DNA from: Nocardiopsis flavescens
GTDB taxonomy: Bacteria; Actinomycetota; Actinomycetes; Streptosporangiales; Streptosporangiaceae
Direction of reading: 5' to 3'
Assembly (NCBI RefSeq): GCF_900141985.1
Contig: NZ_FQZK01000012.1
Coordinates: 124,001-188,000 of the forward strand
Length of the DNA: 64,000 nt
Every line of letters begins with the position of its first letter. The first letter of the stretch is position 1. Positions 44,150 to 54,192 of this stretch are shown one piece after another. The notes beneath the pieces were generated by a model. That model saw only the letters and a program-made list of their open reading frames with translations. It ran no database searches and was not told where the DNA came from. The translations under genes were made by a program, and so were the position numbers.

Positions 44150-47100
44150 TCAGCCGTCCGCGCCCCGGGAGCGCCAGGACCGCGCGAACATCTCGTGCAG
44201 CGGGGCGAGGGGGAGCTGCGCCGAGGTGGGGGAGACCAGCACCTTCTTGTCGCTCAGGACCGCGAAGTGGGTCTCCAGCTTGGCGGCCTCCAGCGGCAGG
44301 TCCGGCGACTTGGGCGCCACCCATCCGTCGGGGAGGAACAGGGTCCGCCCGGCGCGGGGCCGCTTGTCCTGCTCCACCGCCCCCGTCTCCAGCAGCCGCG
44401 CGGACACCTTCCTGTGCCGCGCCGCCGACCAGCCGTTCCACCGGCGCACGTTCTGGTCGGTGGGCCGGGACAGGGTGAGCAGCTGGAGGTACAGGGCGGC
44501 CGCGTCGGCGTCCGTGCCCAGGGACGCGGCGGCCTCCTCCACCGGCTCCGGGGCGCTCAGCCGCGGATCGGCCTCGTAGCCGCCGGCCGGCACCGGGGAG
44601 TCCGCCGTCCGCGCCGCCAGCCGGCCCAGCGACCCGTCGCAGACCTCCCTGAGGCCGCGCAGCACGAGGGCCAGCTCGTCCTTGGCCCCGGAGTCGCGGA
44701 AACCCTGCGCGTCCAGGGCCTTCTCCGTCGCCCCGTACGCCCCGGGCTCGAAGAACCCGGCGGTGCGCACGAACAGCTCGGCGCTGCCGTGCTCGTCGCG
44801 GACGGCCGCGACCAGCAGCGGCCCCCCGAGGACCCGGGCGACCGCGCGACCGGGCTCGCGCTCGTCGTGCGGTGAGTACGGCAGCCGCTCGTACCCGGTC
44901 GCCTCCAGCAGCGGGAGCACCTCCTCGCCCCGGAAGTAGGAGCCCACCGGGACCAGCGACCCCGGGGCCCGCATCCGGTCGACCAGCCGCCGGTACAGCT
45001 CCGGGACCCCGGCGGCGGCCGGGTGGCCCGCCGGCAGCCGGGCGGAGGGCCAGGCCACGAGCGAGGTCGGGACGCGGTACGGGTAGCGGGTGGCCGGGTC
45101 GTAGTGGAAGATCCGGTTGCCGGGCCGCCCGTTCGCCGAGGCGGCGAACAGCGCGGGGGAGGCGTACGAGCCCTCCGCGATGACCCGGTGCAGGTCGGTG
45201 GTGAGGACGTCGGACCCGGAGGGGTCCATGAGCGTCTCCACCCACCCCGCGTCCAGCTTCAGCTCCTTGTCGATCAGGGCGACGGCATCCGCGTCGAGCA
45301 CCGTGCGCACCCCGAGCAGCTCCGCCCACACCCCGGCCGCGCGCTCGGCGGCGCGCACGTCCCCGTCCGGCTCCCACAGGTCGGCCGGGTCCTCGGGCAG
45401 GGCCGCGCCCAGCAGCCGGTTCAGGCCGTCCGGCCCCAGGGCCCGGACCGCCCGGTCGTACTCGCCCGCGAGGTTGGTGCGCGCTCTGGCGCCGCCCGGC
45501 CTGGCGTCGGAGAGCCCCAGGCGGCCGTTCAGCACCAGCGCGGCCAGGGGCCCCAGGGCTCCGGTCCGCTCGGTGAACGCCCGTACGGCCCGGTCCCCGG
45601 CCCGGAACGGGCCCCGTTCGGCCAGGAGTTCCAGGAGGCGCCGGACGCGCGCGGCCTGGTCGAGGTCCACGGACACCGTGTCCTCCTGGACGGTCCCCTC
45701 CGGGGCGGGCTCCCCGGCCGGCTGCACGAAGCGGTACTCCTCCTCCGGGCGCAGCGGCTCGCCCGGCGAGGGGGCGACGGTGCCGCGGTCGCCGCGGCGC
45801 CCGGTCCCCCGTCTGCCGGTGGCGATGGCCAGGCCCCGCTCGCACAGCGGTTCCAGGGCGCCTCCCGGCGCCAGTCCCCGGCGCCAGCGGGTCCCCCGCT
45901 CGGCGAAGGGCGTGCCGGCCCAGACGCGCAGGAACCCGGTGAGCGCGGCGCGCGCCTCCTCGGCAGGGGTCCCCGCCAGCCGCCACAGGGCGGCGTCGGT
46001 CCGCCCGAGCAGGGGGCTCCAGTCCCCCGGGGGCGCGGGCGGCGCGACCCGCCGGGTCGCCTCCGTGATGCTCCCGCGCAGGAAGGCGCCGTCGGCCGCG
46101 ACGGCGGTCAGCACCGACGGGGACCCGCCGTCGGGGAGGCCCGCGGAGAGCAGGCCGCCCAGGGCCGACCGCAGGGCCCGGTCCGCCACCCCGGCGTGCG
46201 GGACCGGGTTCTCCGCGTCCGCGGTGGAGATGAGCCGGGACAGCCGGGCGCGGCGCCGCTCCACGCCGGCCGAGCGCAGGACGAGTTCGACGAGCCCGCC
46301 GGGACCCCCGGCGAGCCGGTCGTCGGAGACGCCGGGCAGCACCCGGGCCAGGGCCGCGCGGACCGCGTCCCGGCGCGCGCCGTCCCCCGTCGCGGACCCG
46401 GCCGCGTCGAGCAGCTCCCGCGCCGCGGCGGTGCCGGCCCCGCGCAGCGCCCGCGAGCCCTCCGGGTCGCGCGGGACCAGGAAGTGCCAGAACGCGGGCG
46501 GGGGGTAGAGCATGCGCCCGCCCGCGCTCCCGCCGTCCCCGGACTCGCTCTTGAGGTGGGAGTACACCTCCCACCACGGGCCCCCGTCCCCGGCCGACAG
46601 GCAGCGGGTCACGCGCAGGTTCGCGTCCCGGCGCTCGGTGAGCAGGCCGAGGTCCCCGCCGGGCATGCGGACCACGCCCCAGGCCTGCGCGCCGGAGGCG
46701 CCGCGGGCGGCGCACCGGCGGCCGTCGACGCCCTCGACGACGGTCCGCCGGTCCGCCCCCTCCCCCTCGTGGTGGACGCGGAAGCCGGTGAGGCCGCCGG
46801 CCGCGCCCAGCGGGGAGTCCGCCACACCCTCCGGCAGCGGGGCCAGGCTCGACCTGCCCAGGACCCAGTCGCGGTCCCCGGCGGGCAGGAAGGACGGCCG
46901 GGAGTCCCGCCCCGTGGGGGTCCCGTCGGCCGGGTCGACCTCCTCCAGCGGGTCCTGGCCCGGCTCCGGCTCGGACCGGACCCGCCAGAGGGAGGTGCCG
47001 TCGCCCAGCAGGTCCGGCGACGAGGACACGCCCCCCGGCTCCCCGGGGGCGGTGCGGCGGTCCCGGCCGTGGCGGCCCTGGGAGTCCCCGAAGGTGTAGC

Positions 47101-48805
47101 CGAGCGCGGGGGCGTCGGAGTAGCCGTGGTAGGAGCTCGCGTCGAAACCGGTGCCGGCGAGGACCGTGTCGGGGTCCGAGCACCAGAAGGCCCGGTGGTT
47201 CCCCCAGCCCTGCCCCGGCCAGCCGACGACGAAGTCGCCGCCCACGCGGTGGACGGCGTACCGGGAGATGCCCTCGGGGATCTCGTACTCCGCCCGCGCC
47301 TCCTCCCCGCGGGGGCCGACCGCGATGGCGAGCGAGCGCCCGTAGACGGTGAGCACCGGCCACGTCGCGCTCATGCCGTGGACGGCCTCGCCCCGTGCGG
47401 CGAACTCGGCGACCGCGGCCTCGAAGGCGGGCCAGGTGTACTCGGCGGGGACGCCGAACCGCAGCGCCCGCGCCAGGGGGACGGCCGGGTCCGGGGCCGC
47501 CGGCAGGCGCCCGGCAGCGGCGGCGGCCAGGACGGCCGGGCCGTCGAGCGACTTCTCGACGGCCTCCAGCGCCTCCTCCCCCGCCGCCGGGGTGCCGTCG
47601 GACAGGGCCCGGTCGAGGGCGTCCAGGTGCTGCGCGGCCTGCGCGGACAGGCCCGGGACGCCGGCCCGGTCGGGCGCGGCCCCGGGGCGGGCGGCCTTCG
47701 CCGGGACGTGGGGGGCGAACCGCGGGTCGGCGGCCACCGCGTCCCGGGGCCCGCCGATCCGGGAGCGGAGCTTCACCCCGGGGTCGGGGTCGGCCACGGC
47801 CAGCCCGGCGGACAGGCAGGCCTCGGCGAACCCGAGGTCCAGGACGGGCCACCACCGGCCCCCGTCCGTGCGGACCCGCGCCCCCTCGGCCCGTACCCGG
47901 TCGGCGATGCGCGGGACCAGCGCGTGCAGCTCCGCCGCCATCGGCTGGACCTTCATGTACCGGCCGTCCTTGACCTGGGAGTACCGGCGCGGGAAGGCGG
48001 ACAGCCAGGCCGCGTACCCCCCGTCGGGCACGACCCGGCCCTGCGCCAGGTCGTCGACGAGGCCGAGGGAGTCCAGCAGCCGCAGCCAGGCGCCGCCGTC
48101 GGTCGTCCCCGCGGGGAAGAGGTCCACGAGGGCCGTCCGGGCGTCCTCCTCCGGGGGATGGCGGGCGAACACCCCGGCCGCCGCGTCCAGGAGCCTGTCC
48201 GAGGCCGCCGCCCCCGGGGTGCGCGCCGTCAGGACCCGCCCCAGGGCGCGGCCGACCTCGTCGGGCCCCAGGCCCGCGTGCGAGGCCGCCGCCCGCAGCC
48301 GGGCGACCAGGTCGGCGGGCAGGGCCGCGCCGCCCGCGGCCCAGGCCGCGAGGAACCCCTGGAACTCCCGGTACGCCTCCCCGGCGGGGAACAGCCCGCT
48401 CAGCCGGTCCCAGTGGGCGCGGACCTCCTTGGCCGGCAGGGCGCCGTACCGGGCGAACAGGAGCGCGTTGTCCACCGCGTGCACCGGCGACACCGGGAGC
48501 CGGTGCCGCGACTCGGACTCCCGGGCCGCCGTGTAGGCCGCCCCCGCCTTGCGGGGGTGGCCGGAGGCCAGCCGGTGGCCGACGGTGTCCCACAGCCAGG
48601 GCAGGTGGTCCAGGGGCAGGCCGGCCCGGGCGGCGCGGGACTCGATCCGGTCGAGGTCGCCGGCGAGCTTGCGCGCGGACTCCGGGAGCCCGTCGAGGAA
48701 CTCCGCGGCCGAGCGCTCGTTGCCGGGGTCGTTGAGGCGGACCCAGTCCGTGTAGAGCGTCGACCGGTGCGCCTGGTCGGGGAGGGGCGGGAGGGGAAAG
48801 GGCAT
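44150..48805 (-). CDS. 1551-residue uncharacterised protein
   Basis: A single uninterrupted frame of 4.65 kb. Strong coding bias continues throughout. There is no signal peptide, membrane helix, P-loop or repeat that I can recognise. The N-terminal 300 residues are helical. A middle part (about 480-650) has beta-rich, Trp/Gly-containing strands (ISRYAVHRVGGDFVVGWPGQGWGNHRAFW). The last 120 residues contain WNGWSAARHRKVSARLLETGAV, which looks like a small helical or winged-helix domain, ending HEMFARSWRSRG. Comparable giant proteins in Streptomyces are, from memory, annotated only as DNA-binding protein and found near MoxR-type ATPases. No such partner is present here. Function unknown. Confidence 0.8.
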   Translation of the reverse strand: MPFPLPPLPDQAHRSTLYTDWVRLNDPGNERSAAEFLDGLPESARKLAGDLDRIESRAARAGLPLDHLPWLWDTVGHRLASGHPRKAGAAYTAARESESRHRLPVSPVHAVDNALLFARYGALPAKEVRAHWDRLSGLFPAGEAYREFQGFLAAWAAGGAALPADLVARLRAAASHAGLGPDEVGRALGRVLTARTPGAAASDRLLDAAAGVFARHPPEEDARTALVDLFPAGTTDGGAWLRLLDSLGLVDDLAQGRVVPDGGYAAWLSAFPRRYSQVKDGRYMKVQPMAAELHALVPRIADRVRAEGARVRTDGGRWWPVLDLGFAEACLSAGLAVADPDPGVKLRSRIGGPRDAVAADPRFAPHVPAKAARPGAAPDRAGVPGLSAQAAQHLDALDRALSDGTPAAGEEALEAVEKSLDGPAVLAAAAAGRLPAAPDPAVPLARALRFGVPAEYTWPAFEAAVAEFAARGEAVHGMSATWPVLTVYGRSLAIAVGPRGEEARAEYEIPEGISRYAVHRVGGDFVVGWPGQGWGNHRAFWCSDPDTVLAGTGFDASSYHGYSDAPALGYTFGDSQGRHGRDRRTAPGEPGGVSSSPDLLGDGTSLWRVRSEPEPGQDPLEEVDPADGTPTGRDSRPSFLPAGDRDWVLGRSSLAPLPEGVADSPLGAAGGLTGFRVHHEGEGADRRTVVEGVDGRRCAARGASGAQAWGVVRMPGGDLGLLTERRDANLRVTRCLSAGDGGPWWEVYSHLKSESGDGGSAGGRMLYPPPAFWHFLVPRDPEGSRALRGAGTAAARELLDAAGSATGDGARRDAVRAALARVLPGVSDDRLAGGPGGLVELVLRSAGVERRRARLSRLISTADAENPVPHAGVADRALRSALGGLLSAGLPDGGSPSVLTAVAADGAFLRGSITEATRRVAPPAPPGDWSPLLGRTDAALWRLAGTPAEEARAALTGFLRVWAGTPFAERGTRWRRGLAPGGALEPLCERGLAIATGRRGTGRRGDRGTVAPSPGEPLRPEEEYRFVQPAGEPAPEGTVQEDTVSVDLDQAARVRRLLELLAERGPFRAGDRAVRAFTERTGALGPLAALVLNGRLGLSDARPGGARARTNLAGEYDRAVRALGPDGLNRLLGAALPEDPADLWEPDGDVRAAERAAGVWAELLGVRTVLDADAVALIDKELKLDAGWVETLMDPSGSDVLTTDLHRVIAEGSYASPALFAASANGRPGNRIFHYDPATRYPYRVPTSLVAWPSARLPAGHPAAAGVPELYRRLVDRMRAPGSLVPVGSYFRGEEVLPLLEATGYERLPYSPHDEREPGRAVARVLGGPLLVAAVRDEHGSAELFVRTAGFFEPGAYGATEKALDAQGFRDSGAKDELALVLRGLREVCDGSLGRLAARTADSPVPAGGYEADPRLSAPEPVEEAAASLGTDADAAALYLQLLTLSRPTDQNVRRWNGWSAARHRKVSARLLETGAVEQDKRPRAGRTLFLPDGWVAPKSPDLPLEAAKLETHFAVLSDKKVLVSPTSAQLPLAPLHEMFARSWRSRGADG

Positions 48806-48942
48806 GCGGGGAGTATCCCAGCGGACACCGACACCGCCCCGGCCCCGGGCGGCCGGAAGCGGCCACGGGCGCGGGCGTCGGGGACCGGGCGTGCGCGCGG
48901 CCGGGCAGTAGCGTGGTGGGACCGACGACGTGGAGGCCGCCT

Positions 48943-51312
48943 GTGACGCAGCCGGAAGACGGAACCGCCACCGCGCCCCCGGCGCCCCGGCGGCGGGCCG
49001 CCGCCCTGACCGGGGTCCTGGGCGCCCTCCTCCTGGCGGCCGTGGCCGTCCTCACCGTGCTGGACCAGGCCCCGCCGGCCCCGGTGCCCGCCGACGCCCC
49101 CGCCGGGGAGTTCTCCGCCGACCGCGCCCACGCCCGCATCGAGCGGTTCGCCGTGCGCCCCCACCCGCTGGGCACCGCGGAGCACGACCGCGTGCGCGAC
49201 CACCTGGTGGCCGAGCTGGAGGACCTGGGCCTGGAACCCGAGGTCCACGAGGCCTGGGGCGCCGCCCCCGCGGAACTCGGCGAGATCGAGGGGCTGGCCC
49301 CGGTCGGCCGGGTCCGCAACATCGTCGCGGTCATCGAGGGCACCGACCCCACCGGGCAGCTGCTGCTGGCCGCCCACTACGACTCCGTGCCCTCCGGGCC
49401 GGGCGCAAACGACGACGGCGCCGGGGTGGCCGCGATCCTGGAGTCCGCACGGGCGCTGCTCCGGGACGGTGAGCCGCCGCGCAACGACGTCGTGCTGCTG
49501 CTCACCGACGGCGAGGAGGTCGGCCTGCTCGGCGCGCAGGCCTTCACCGCCGACCACCCGCGCGGGGCGCGGGACGGGGTGGTGCTCAACCACGAGGCGC
49601 GCGGCTCGGGCGGCACGGTCATGATGTTCCGCGCCACCCCCGGGGCGGCGCCGCTGGTCCGGGCGTTCGCCGGGGCCGCGCCGTACCCGGTCGCGGACTC
49701 CACCACCGCGGCGCTCTTCGAGTTCCTGCCCAACGACACCGACTTCACGGCGTTCCGGGCGGGCGGCCTGGCCGGGATGGACTTCGCCTACGCGGGCGGC
49801 AGCGCCCACTACCACTCCGCCCTGGACTCCCCCGAGCACGTGGACCGGGCCTCGCTCCAGCAGATGGGGGCCAACACCCTGGCCCTGACCCGGTTCCTGG
49901 CCGGGGAGGACCTGGCCGAGTACACCGCCGACGGCGGCGACCTGGTCTACTTCAACGTCCCGCCCGGCGCCCTGCTGTACTTCCCGGCGGGGTGGGCGGT
50001 GCCGCTGGCGGCCGTGTCCCTGCTGCTCACGGCGGGCGCGCTCGTGCTCGCCCGGGTGCGCAAGGAGGCCACCGCGCCCCGCCTCCTGGCCGGGACCGGG
50101 GCGGTCCTGGTGCTGCTCGTCCTGGCCGGGGCGGCGGGGGCCCTCTACTGGCGGCTGCTGGTCGCCCTGCGGCCGGGCTTCGCCGAGCTGCCCACCGGCA
50201 CCCCGTACGCGCCGCTGTGGCCGCAGGCGGGGGCGGTCGCGCTGGCGGTCGGCCTGGCGGCGCTCTGGTACCTGGTGCTGCGCCGGGTCGGCGCCCACGC
50301 GCTGGCCCTGGGAGCCCTGCTGGTCCTGGCCCTGCTGGGGACGGCGGGGGTCCTCGCGTCCCCGGGGCTGGCCCCGGTGCTGGTGCCGGTGCCGTTCGCG
50401 GCGCTGGGGGCCCTGGCGGCCCTGGCCGTCCGCGACCCGGACTCGCCGTGGCGGCGGGTGCTCTGGACCGCCGGCCTGGTGCCGACGGCGGTGTGCGTGC
50501 TCGCGGCCGCCTGGACCTCCTTCGATTCCGGCCTGGAGACGGGCCTGTACACGGCCCTGCCCCTGGTGGTGCTGGGGCTCGTCCTGGGGCTCCCCCTGGT
50601 GGAGGCCCCGCGGGCCCGCCGGGTGCGCGTGGCCGCGGTGCCCGTGCTCGCCGCGGCGGTCTCGGCCGCACTGGTGGCCGCGGGGGTCGCGGCCAACCCG
50701 GGCGGCGCGGCCCAGCCGCTGCCGACCGCGCTGGCGTACACGCTGGACGCCGACACGGGGGAGGCCTTCTGGGCGTTCCCCCGGTACGGCGGGGAACCGC
50801 GCACCCCGGAGCCGTGGGCGGCCGGGTACGTGTCCGGCGGGGCGTCCGCCGACGGTCCGGTCCCCGACCCGGCCCTGCCGGGGGCCCTGGCCGGCGCGGC
50901 CGAGGCGGTGCCGCTCGACCCGCCGGAGCTGGAGGTCGTCTCCGACGCGACCGCCGCGGGCGAGCGCGTCCTGCGGCTCGCGCTGGCGTCGCCGCGCGGC
51001 GCCGAGGGGATCGTGCTGGCCGTGGAGGACCCGGACGGCCGGGTGTCGGGGTTCTCCGTCGAGGGGCGCGAGGTCGCCCCCGTGCCCACCCCGGAGGGCC
51101 TCGTGGGCGTCCACGTGTACGCGCCGCCCGCCGACGCGCCGGTCGGGGTGGAGGTGCGGTTCGCCGCCGCCGGCGGCCCGCTGGCGGTCCGCCTCTCCGA
51201 CGTGGACCTGTCGCCGTCGGAACTGGAGGGCCTGCCGGGGTACACCCCGCCGCCGGACGGGCGCTACGTCTCCCACAGCAGGGTGTCGGTGACCACCTCA
51301 CGCGAGCTCTGA
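48943..51312 (+). CDS. Membrane-anchored M28-family aminopeptidase
   Basis: 789 residues from the GTG at 48943, with GGAGG upstream. One N-terminal helix (about 20-40) is followed by an external M28 domain. Zinc-site residues are visible: AAHYDSVPSGPGANDDGAG (His, Asp), LLTDGEEVGLLGA (Glu pair), NHEARGSGG, and SAHYHSALDSPEHV (His). After it come seven or eight membrane helices (about 345-595) and a beta-rich external tail of about 190 residues. This layout resembles vacuolar/ER M28 peptidases (PFF1/ERMP1 type). It probably trims peptides outside the membrane. Confidence 0.88.
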   Translation: MTQPEDGTATAPPAPRRRAAALTGVLGALLLAAVAVLTVLDQAPPAPVPADAPAGEFSADRAHARIERFAVRPHPLGTAEHDRVRDHLVAELEDLGLEPEVHEAWGAAPAELGEIEGLAPVGRVRNIVAVIEGTDPTGQLLLAAHYDSVPSGPGANDDGAGVAAILESARALLRDGEPPRNDVVLLLTDGEEVGLLGAQAFTADHPRGARDGVVLNHEARGSGGTVMMFRATPGAAPLVRAFAGAAPYPVADSTTAALFEFLPNDTDFTAFRAGGLAGMDFAYAGGSAHYHSALDSPEHVDRASLQQMGANTLALTRFLAGEDLAEYTADGGDLVYFNVPPGALLYFPAGWAVPLAAVSLLLTAGALVLARVRKEATAPRLLAGTGAVLVLLVLAGAAGALYWRLLVALRPGFAELPTGTPYAPLWPQAGAVALAVGLAALWYLVLRRVGAHALALGALLVLALLGTAGVLASPGLAPVLVPVPFAALGALAALAVRDPDSPWRRVLWTAGLVPTAVCVLAAAWTSFDSGLETGLYTALPLVVLGLVLGLPLVEAPRARRVRVAAVPVLAAAVSAALVAAGVAANPGGAAQPLPTALAYTLDADTGEAFWAFPRYGGEPRTPEPWAAGYVSGGASADGPVPDPALPGALAGAAEAVPLDPPELEVVSDATAAGERVLRLALASPRGAEGIVLAVEDPDGRVSGFSVEGREVAPVPTPEGLVGVHVYAPPADAPVGVEVRFAAAGGPLAVRLSDVDLSPSELEGLPGYTPPPDGRYVSHSRVSVTTSREL

Positions 51313-51341
51313 CCCGGGGCCGCCCGCCCCGGCCTGACCGC

Positions 51342-51368
51342 GCCCGCCCCGGCCGGGCCGGGGCGGGC
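51342..51368. terminator. Bidirectional hairpin between M28 gene and oxiA
   Basis: GCCCGCCCCGGC and GCCGGGGCGGGC arms around a CGG loop. Confidence 0.75.
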
Positions 51369-51384
51369 CGGGGCGGGGCGGGGT

Positions 51385-51861
51385 TCACATGCGTGCGGCG
51401 CCGGTCCTGATCGCCTCGCGGATCCGGTTGTAGGTGCCGCACCGGCAGATGTTGCGGATGCCGTCCAGGTCGGCCTCGGTGATCGCGCGGCCCTCCTCGG
51501 CGACCCGCCGGACCAGGGCGACGGCGGCCATGATCTGGCCCGGCTGGCAGTAGCCGCACTGGGAGACGTCGTGTTCCAGCCAGGCCTCCTGCATCGGGTG
51601 CAGGTCCGCGCCTACGGTGGCGGGGAGGCCTTCGATGGTGGTGACCTCGTCGGTCTCCTCCAGCTGTTCGACGGGGACGGTGCACGGCGTGAACGCCCTG
51701 CCGTTGACATGGCTGACGCAGGCCCGGCAGACGCTGACGCCGCACCCGTACTTCGGGCCGGTCACGCCGAGGAGGTCGCGCAGGACCCACAGCAGGCGCA
51801 CGTCTCCGGCGACGTCGACGGTGACCTGTTCGCCGTTGAGGCGGAAGGTGTGTTCGGGCAT
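51385..51861 (-). CDS. oxiA: Molybdenum hydroxylase [2Fe-2S] subunit (OxiA/IorA-like)
   Basis: 158 residues with two iron-sulfur clusters. The plant-type cluster is YGCGVSVCRACV plus Cys in FTPC; the second is in SQCGYCQPGQ and NICRCGTYNRI. It is the small subunit of a two-subunit aldehyde/isoquinoline-type oxidoreductase. No separate FAD subunit gene is present, as in IorAB-type enzymes. In Streptomyces sp. K30, oxiA and oxiB follow lcp and oxidise the aldehydes released from rubber. The same gene order here supports that role. Confidence 0.9.
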   Translation of the reverse strand: MPEHTFRLNGEQVTVDVAGDVRLLWVLRDLLGVTGPKYGCGVSVCRACVSHVNGRAFTPCTVPVEQLEETDEVTTIEGLPATVGADLHPMQEAWLEHDVSQCGYCQPGQIMAAVALVRRVAEEGRAITEADLDGIRNICRCGTYNRIREAIRTGAARM

Positions 51862-51879
51862 GGGGGGTGTGGCCTCGCT

Positions 51880-54192
51880 TCAGTCGACGTGGTCCAGGCC
51901 GTCGGCGGGCGGCGCGGGGACCGGCGGAACGGTCGGTACGGGTTCGAAGGACGGCTCCCCGTGGTTGACGGGGAAGGTGGTGGGCATGGTCCCGGTGGCA
52001 CGGCCGTAGGCGCACGCGACGGCGGCCTGGGCGGGTGCGACGGCCAGTTCGCCGGCGCCCCCGGGCTCCCCGGTGCCCGGCATCACGATCACCTCGAACT
52101 CCGGCGGCACGTTCCACTGGCGGGTGTAGAAGTAGTTGTCCCAGCTCGCCTCCAGGAAGTGTCCGTCCTCCAGGTGCAGGCCGGACGTGAGGGCGAGCGC
52201 GATGCCGTCCATGACGCCGCCCTGCATCTGGGCTTCGAGCCCGAGCGGGTTGACCGCCAGGCCGACGTCCACGGCGAGGACCACCTTGGTGACGCGCGGG
52301 CCCGCCACGCCGTTGCGGACGGGCCGCTCGACGGTCTCGCGGCGGCAGTCGATCTCGACCAGCACCGCGCAGTCCGCCTTGTACTCGTGCATGAAGGCGA
52401 TGCCCTGCGCCGTGTCCGGGGGCATCTCCCGGCCCCACGCGCCGACCTCGGCGACCTTGTCCAGGACCGCGCGGGAGCGCTCGTCCTTCAGGTGGTCGCG
52501 CCGGAACTCGTAGGGGTCGCGGCCCAGCTCCCGCGCCAGGCGGTCGACCACGAGTTCGCGCGCGCACACCACGTTCGGCGAGTAGACGTTGCGCATGCTG
52601 CCGGTGTTGAAGCCCCGGCCGACCTCGTTGAGCAGCCTGCCGCCCAGGCCGAAGTCGTAGGACGTCGCCTGGGAGAGCTGGAAGAACACCTGGGCGAACG
52701 TGCCGTCGAGCCCCGGGATCTCCGCGGCCATGGCGGTGATGACGTCCCCGAACCCGTGGCCGAGGTCGGTGGAGACGCCGGTGTGCCGCTGGTCGTAGCG
52801 GAGCACCCTGTCGCCGATGTGGGAGATGCGCACGCGCGAGGTCGCCATCGGCTGGGTGCGCCCCTGCCGGGTATCGTCGGCCCGGTGCCACATGAGCTTG
52901 ACCGGCTTGCCGAACAGCCGCGACGCCTCGGCCGCCTCCAGGGCGGCGTCGAAGAACAGCTTGCGCCCGAACGAGCCGCCGCTCTCGGTGACGTGCACGG
53001 TGACCGCGCCGGGGGGCAGGCCGAGCCTGGCGGCGATGGCGCCGCGGGCGACGATCGGCGCCTTGAGGCCCGCCCAGACCTCCGCGCTCCCCGGGCGCAC
53101 GTCGGCGATCGCGCAGTTGGGCTCCAGCGCGCTGTTGCTGCGGAAGTGGAAGGTGAACTTCTCGTCCACCGTCGAGCTGAACGGGGGCCGGGGGAGCATG
53201 GGCGCCTCGGCCCGCCCCAGGTCCCGGAGCACGTCGTCGTCGGACATCCCGTCGACGGTGCCCGCCTCCCAGGACACGTCCAGGGCGCGCACGGCGTCGA
53301 TGCACTGTCCGAAGGTCGCGGCGCGCACGGCGACCCCGGTGGAGACGACCCCGGCGTCGGTGACGCCCGGCATCCGCGCGACCTCCTCCAGGTTGGCGAC
53401 CGAGCCGACCGTGCCGTTGATGGTCGGGGCCCGGCACACCATGGTCGGCAGGGCGTCGGGGACGTCCAGGTCCATGGCGAACTTCTTGCGCCCGGTGACC
53501 GCGTCCAGCGCGTCGACGCGCCCGCGGGGCGCACCGATGACGGTGAAGTCCCCCGGTGCCTTGAGCCGCACCTCGGCCCGCTCGGTGCGCGCGCTCGCGG
53601 CCGCCGCCGCCAGGGAGCCGAAGTCCCTGCTCCGCCCCGACCCGTCGCTGACCACCCCGTCCCGGACGGTGAGCCCGTCGATGCCGGTGCCGAGTTCGGC
53701 CGCCGCCGCCTCCAGCAGCCGCCTGCGCGCCAGGGCCGCGGCCACGCGGACGGGCGTGTAGGTCGAGATCGTCGTGTTGGAGCCGCCCGTGAGCTGGTTG
53801 AACAGGAGTTCCGGCCGGGCGTCGGCCAGGGTGACCCGCACCCGGTCCACCGGCAGGTCCATCTCCTCGGCGATCAGCATGGCCGTCGAGGTGGTGATGC
53901 CCTGGCCGACCTCGGCCCGGGGCAGGGCGAAGGAGACGGTGCCGTCGTCGTGCACCTCGACCCTGATCAGGTACGCCGTGGGTTCGGCGGCGAGCGTCAT
54001 CACGTCGTTGAGGTCGACCACGTCGGTGAGGTCCGCGGCCCGCGCCCCCTCCTCCGCGGCGGCCCCGGCGGCCGGCAGGAGGCCCGCCGCCGTGACCAGG
54101 GTCGTCCCGGCCAGCACGTAGCCGATGAACCGCCGCCTGCCGACGGGGTGTGCTCCGGGCTCCGACGCGTCGGGCCCTGCGGTCCTGCTCAT
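51880..54192 (-). CDS. oxiB: Molybdenum hydroxylase large subunit (OxiB/IorB-like), Tat-exported
   Basis: 770 residues with a twin-arginine signal (VGRRRFIGYVLAGTTLVTAA). Molybdopterin-binding landmarks: PRAEVGQGITTSTAMLIAEE, TESGGSFGRKLFF, MWHRADDTRQGR and GEPGGAGELAVAPAQAA, whose Glu is the likely catalytic base. OxiA lacks its own signal, so it would be exported with OxiB. It is predicted to oxidise oligo-isoprenoid aldehydes to acids outside the membrane. It is 18 bases upstream of oxiA and 154 bases downstream of the first lcp in transcription order. Confidence 0.9.
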   Translation of the reverse strand: MSRTAGPDASEPGAHPVGRRRFIGYVLAGTTLVTAAGLLPAAGAAAEEGARAADLTDVVDLNDVMTLAAEPTAYLIRVEVHDDGTVSFALPRAEVGQGITTSTAMLIAEEMDLPVDRVRVTLADARPELLFNQLTGGSNTTISTYTPVRVAAALARRRLLEAAAAELGTGIDGLTVRDGVVSDGSGRSRDFGSLAAAAASARTERAEVRLKAPGDFTVIGAPRGRVDALDAVTGRKKFAMDLDVPDALPTMVCRAPTINGTVGSVANLEEVARMPGVTDAGVVSTGVAVRAATFGQCIDAVRALDVSWEAGTVDGMSDDDVLRDLGRAEAPMLPRPPFSSTVDEKFTFHFRSNSALEPNCAIADVRPGSAEVWAGLKAPIVARGAIAARLGLPPGAVTVHVTESGGSFGRKLFFDAALEAAEASRLFGKPVKLMWHRADDTRQGRTQPMATSRVRISHIGDRVLRYDQRHTGVSTDLGHGFGDVITAMAAEIPGLDGTFAQVFFQLSQATSYDFGLGGRLLNEVGRGFNTGSMRNVYSPNVVCARELVVDRLARELGRDPYEFRRDHLKDERSRAVLDKVAEVGAWGREMPPDTAQGIAFMHEYKADCAVLVEIDCRRETVERPVRNGVAGPRVTKVVLAVDVGLAVNPLGLEAQMQGGVMDGIALALTSGLHLEDGHFLEASWDNYFYTRQWNVPPEFEVIVMPGTGEPGGAGELAVAPAQAAVACAYGRATGTMPTTFPVNHGEPSFEPVPTVPPVPAPPADGLDHVD

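Noticed and set aside
45023..48946. Rightward 1307-codon frame opposite the giant gene, and a leftward 1881-codon frame over 43707-49352
   Set aside because: Both are Arg/Gly/Pro-rich translations typical of wrong frames; the 1551-codon frame has balanced composition and normal third-position bias.
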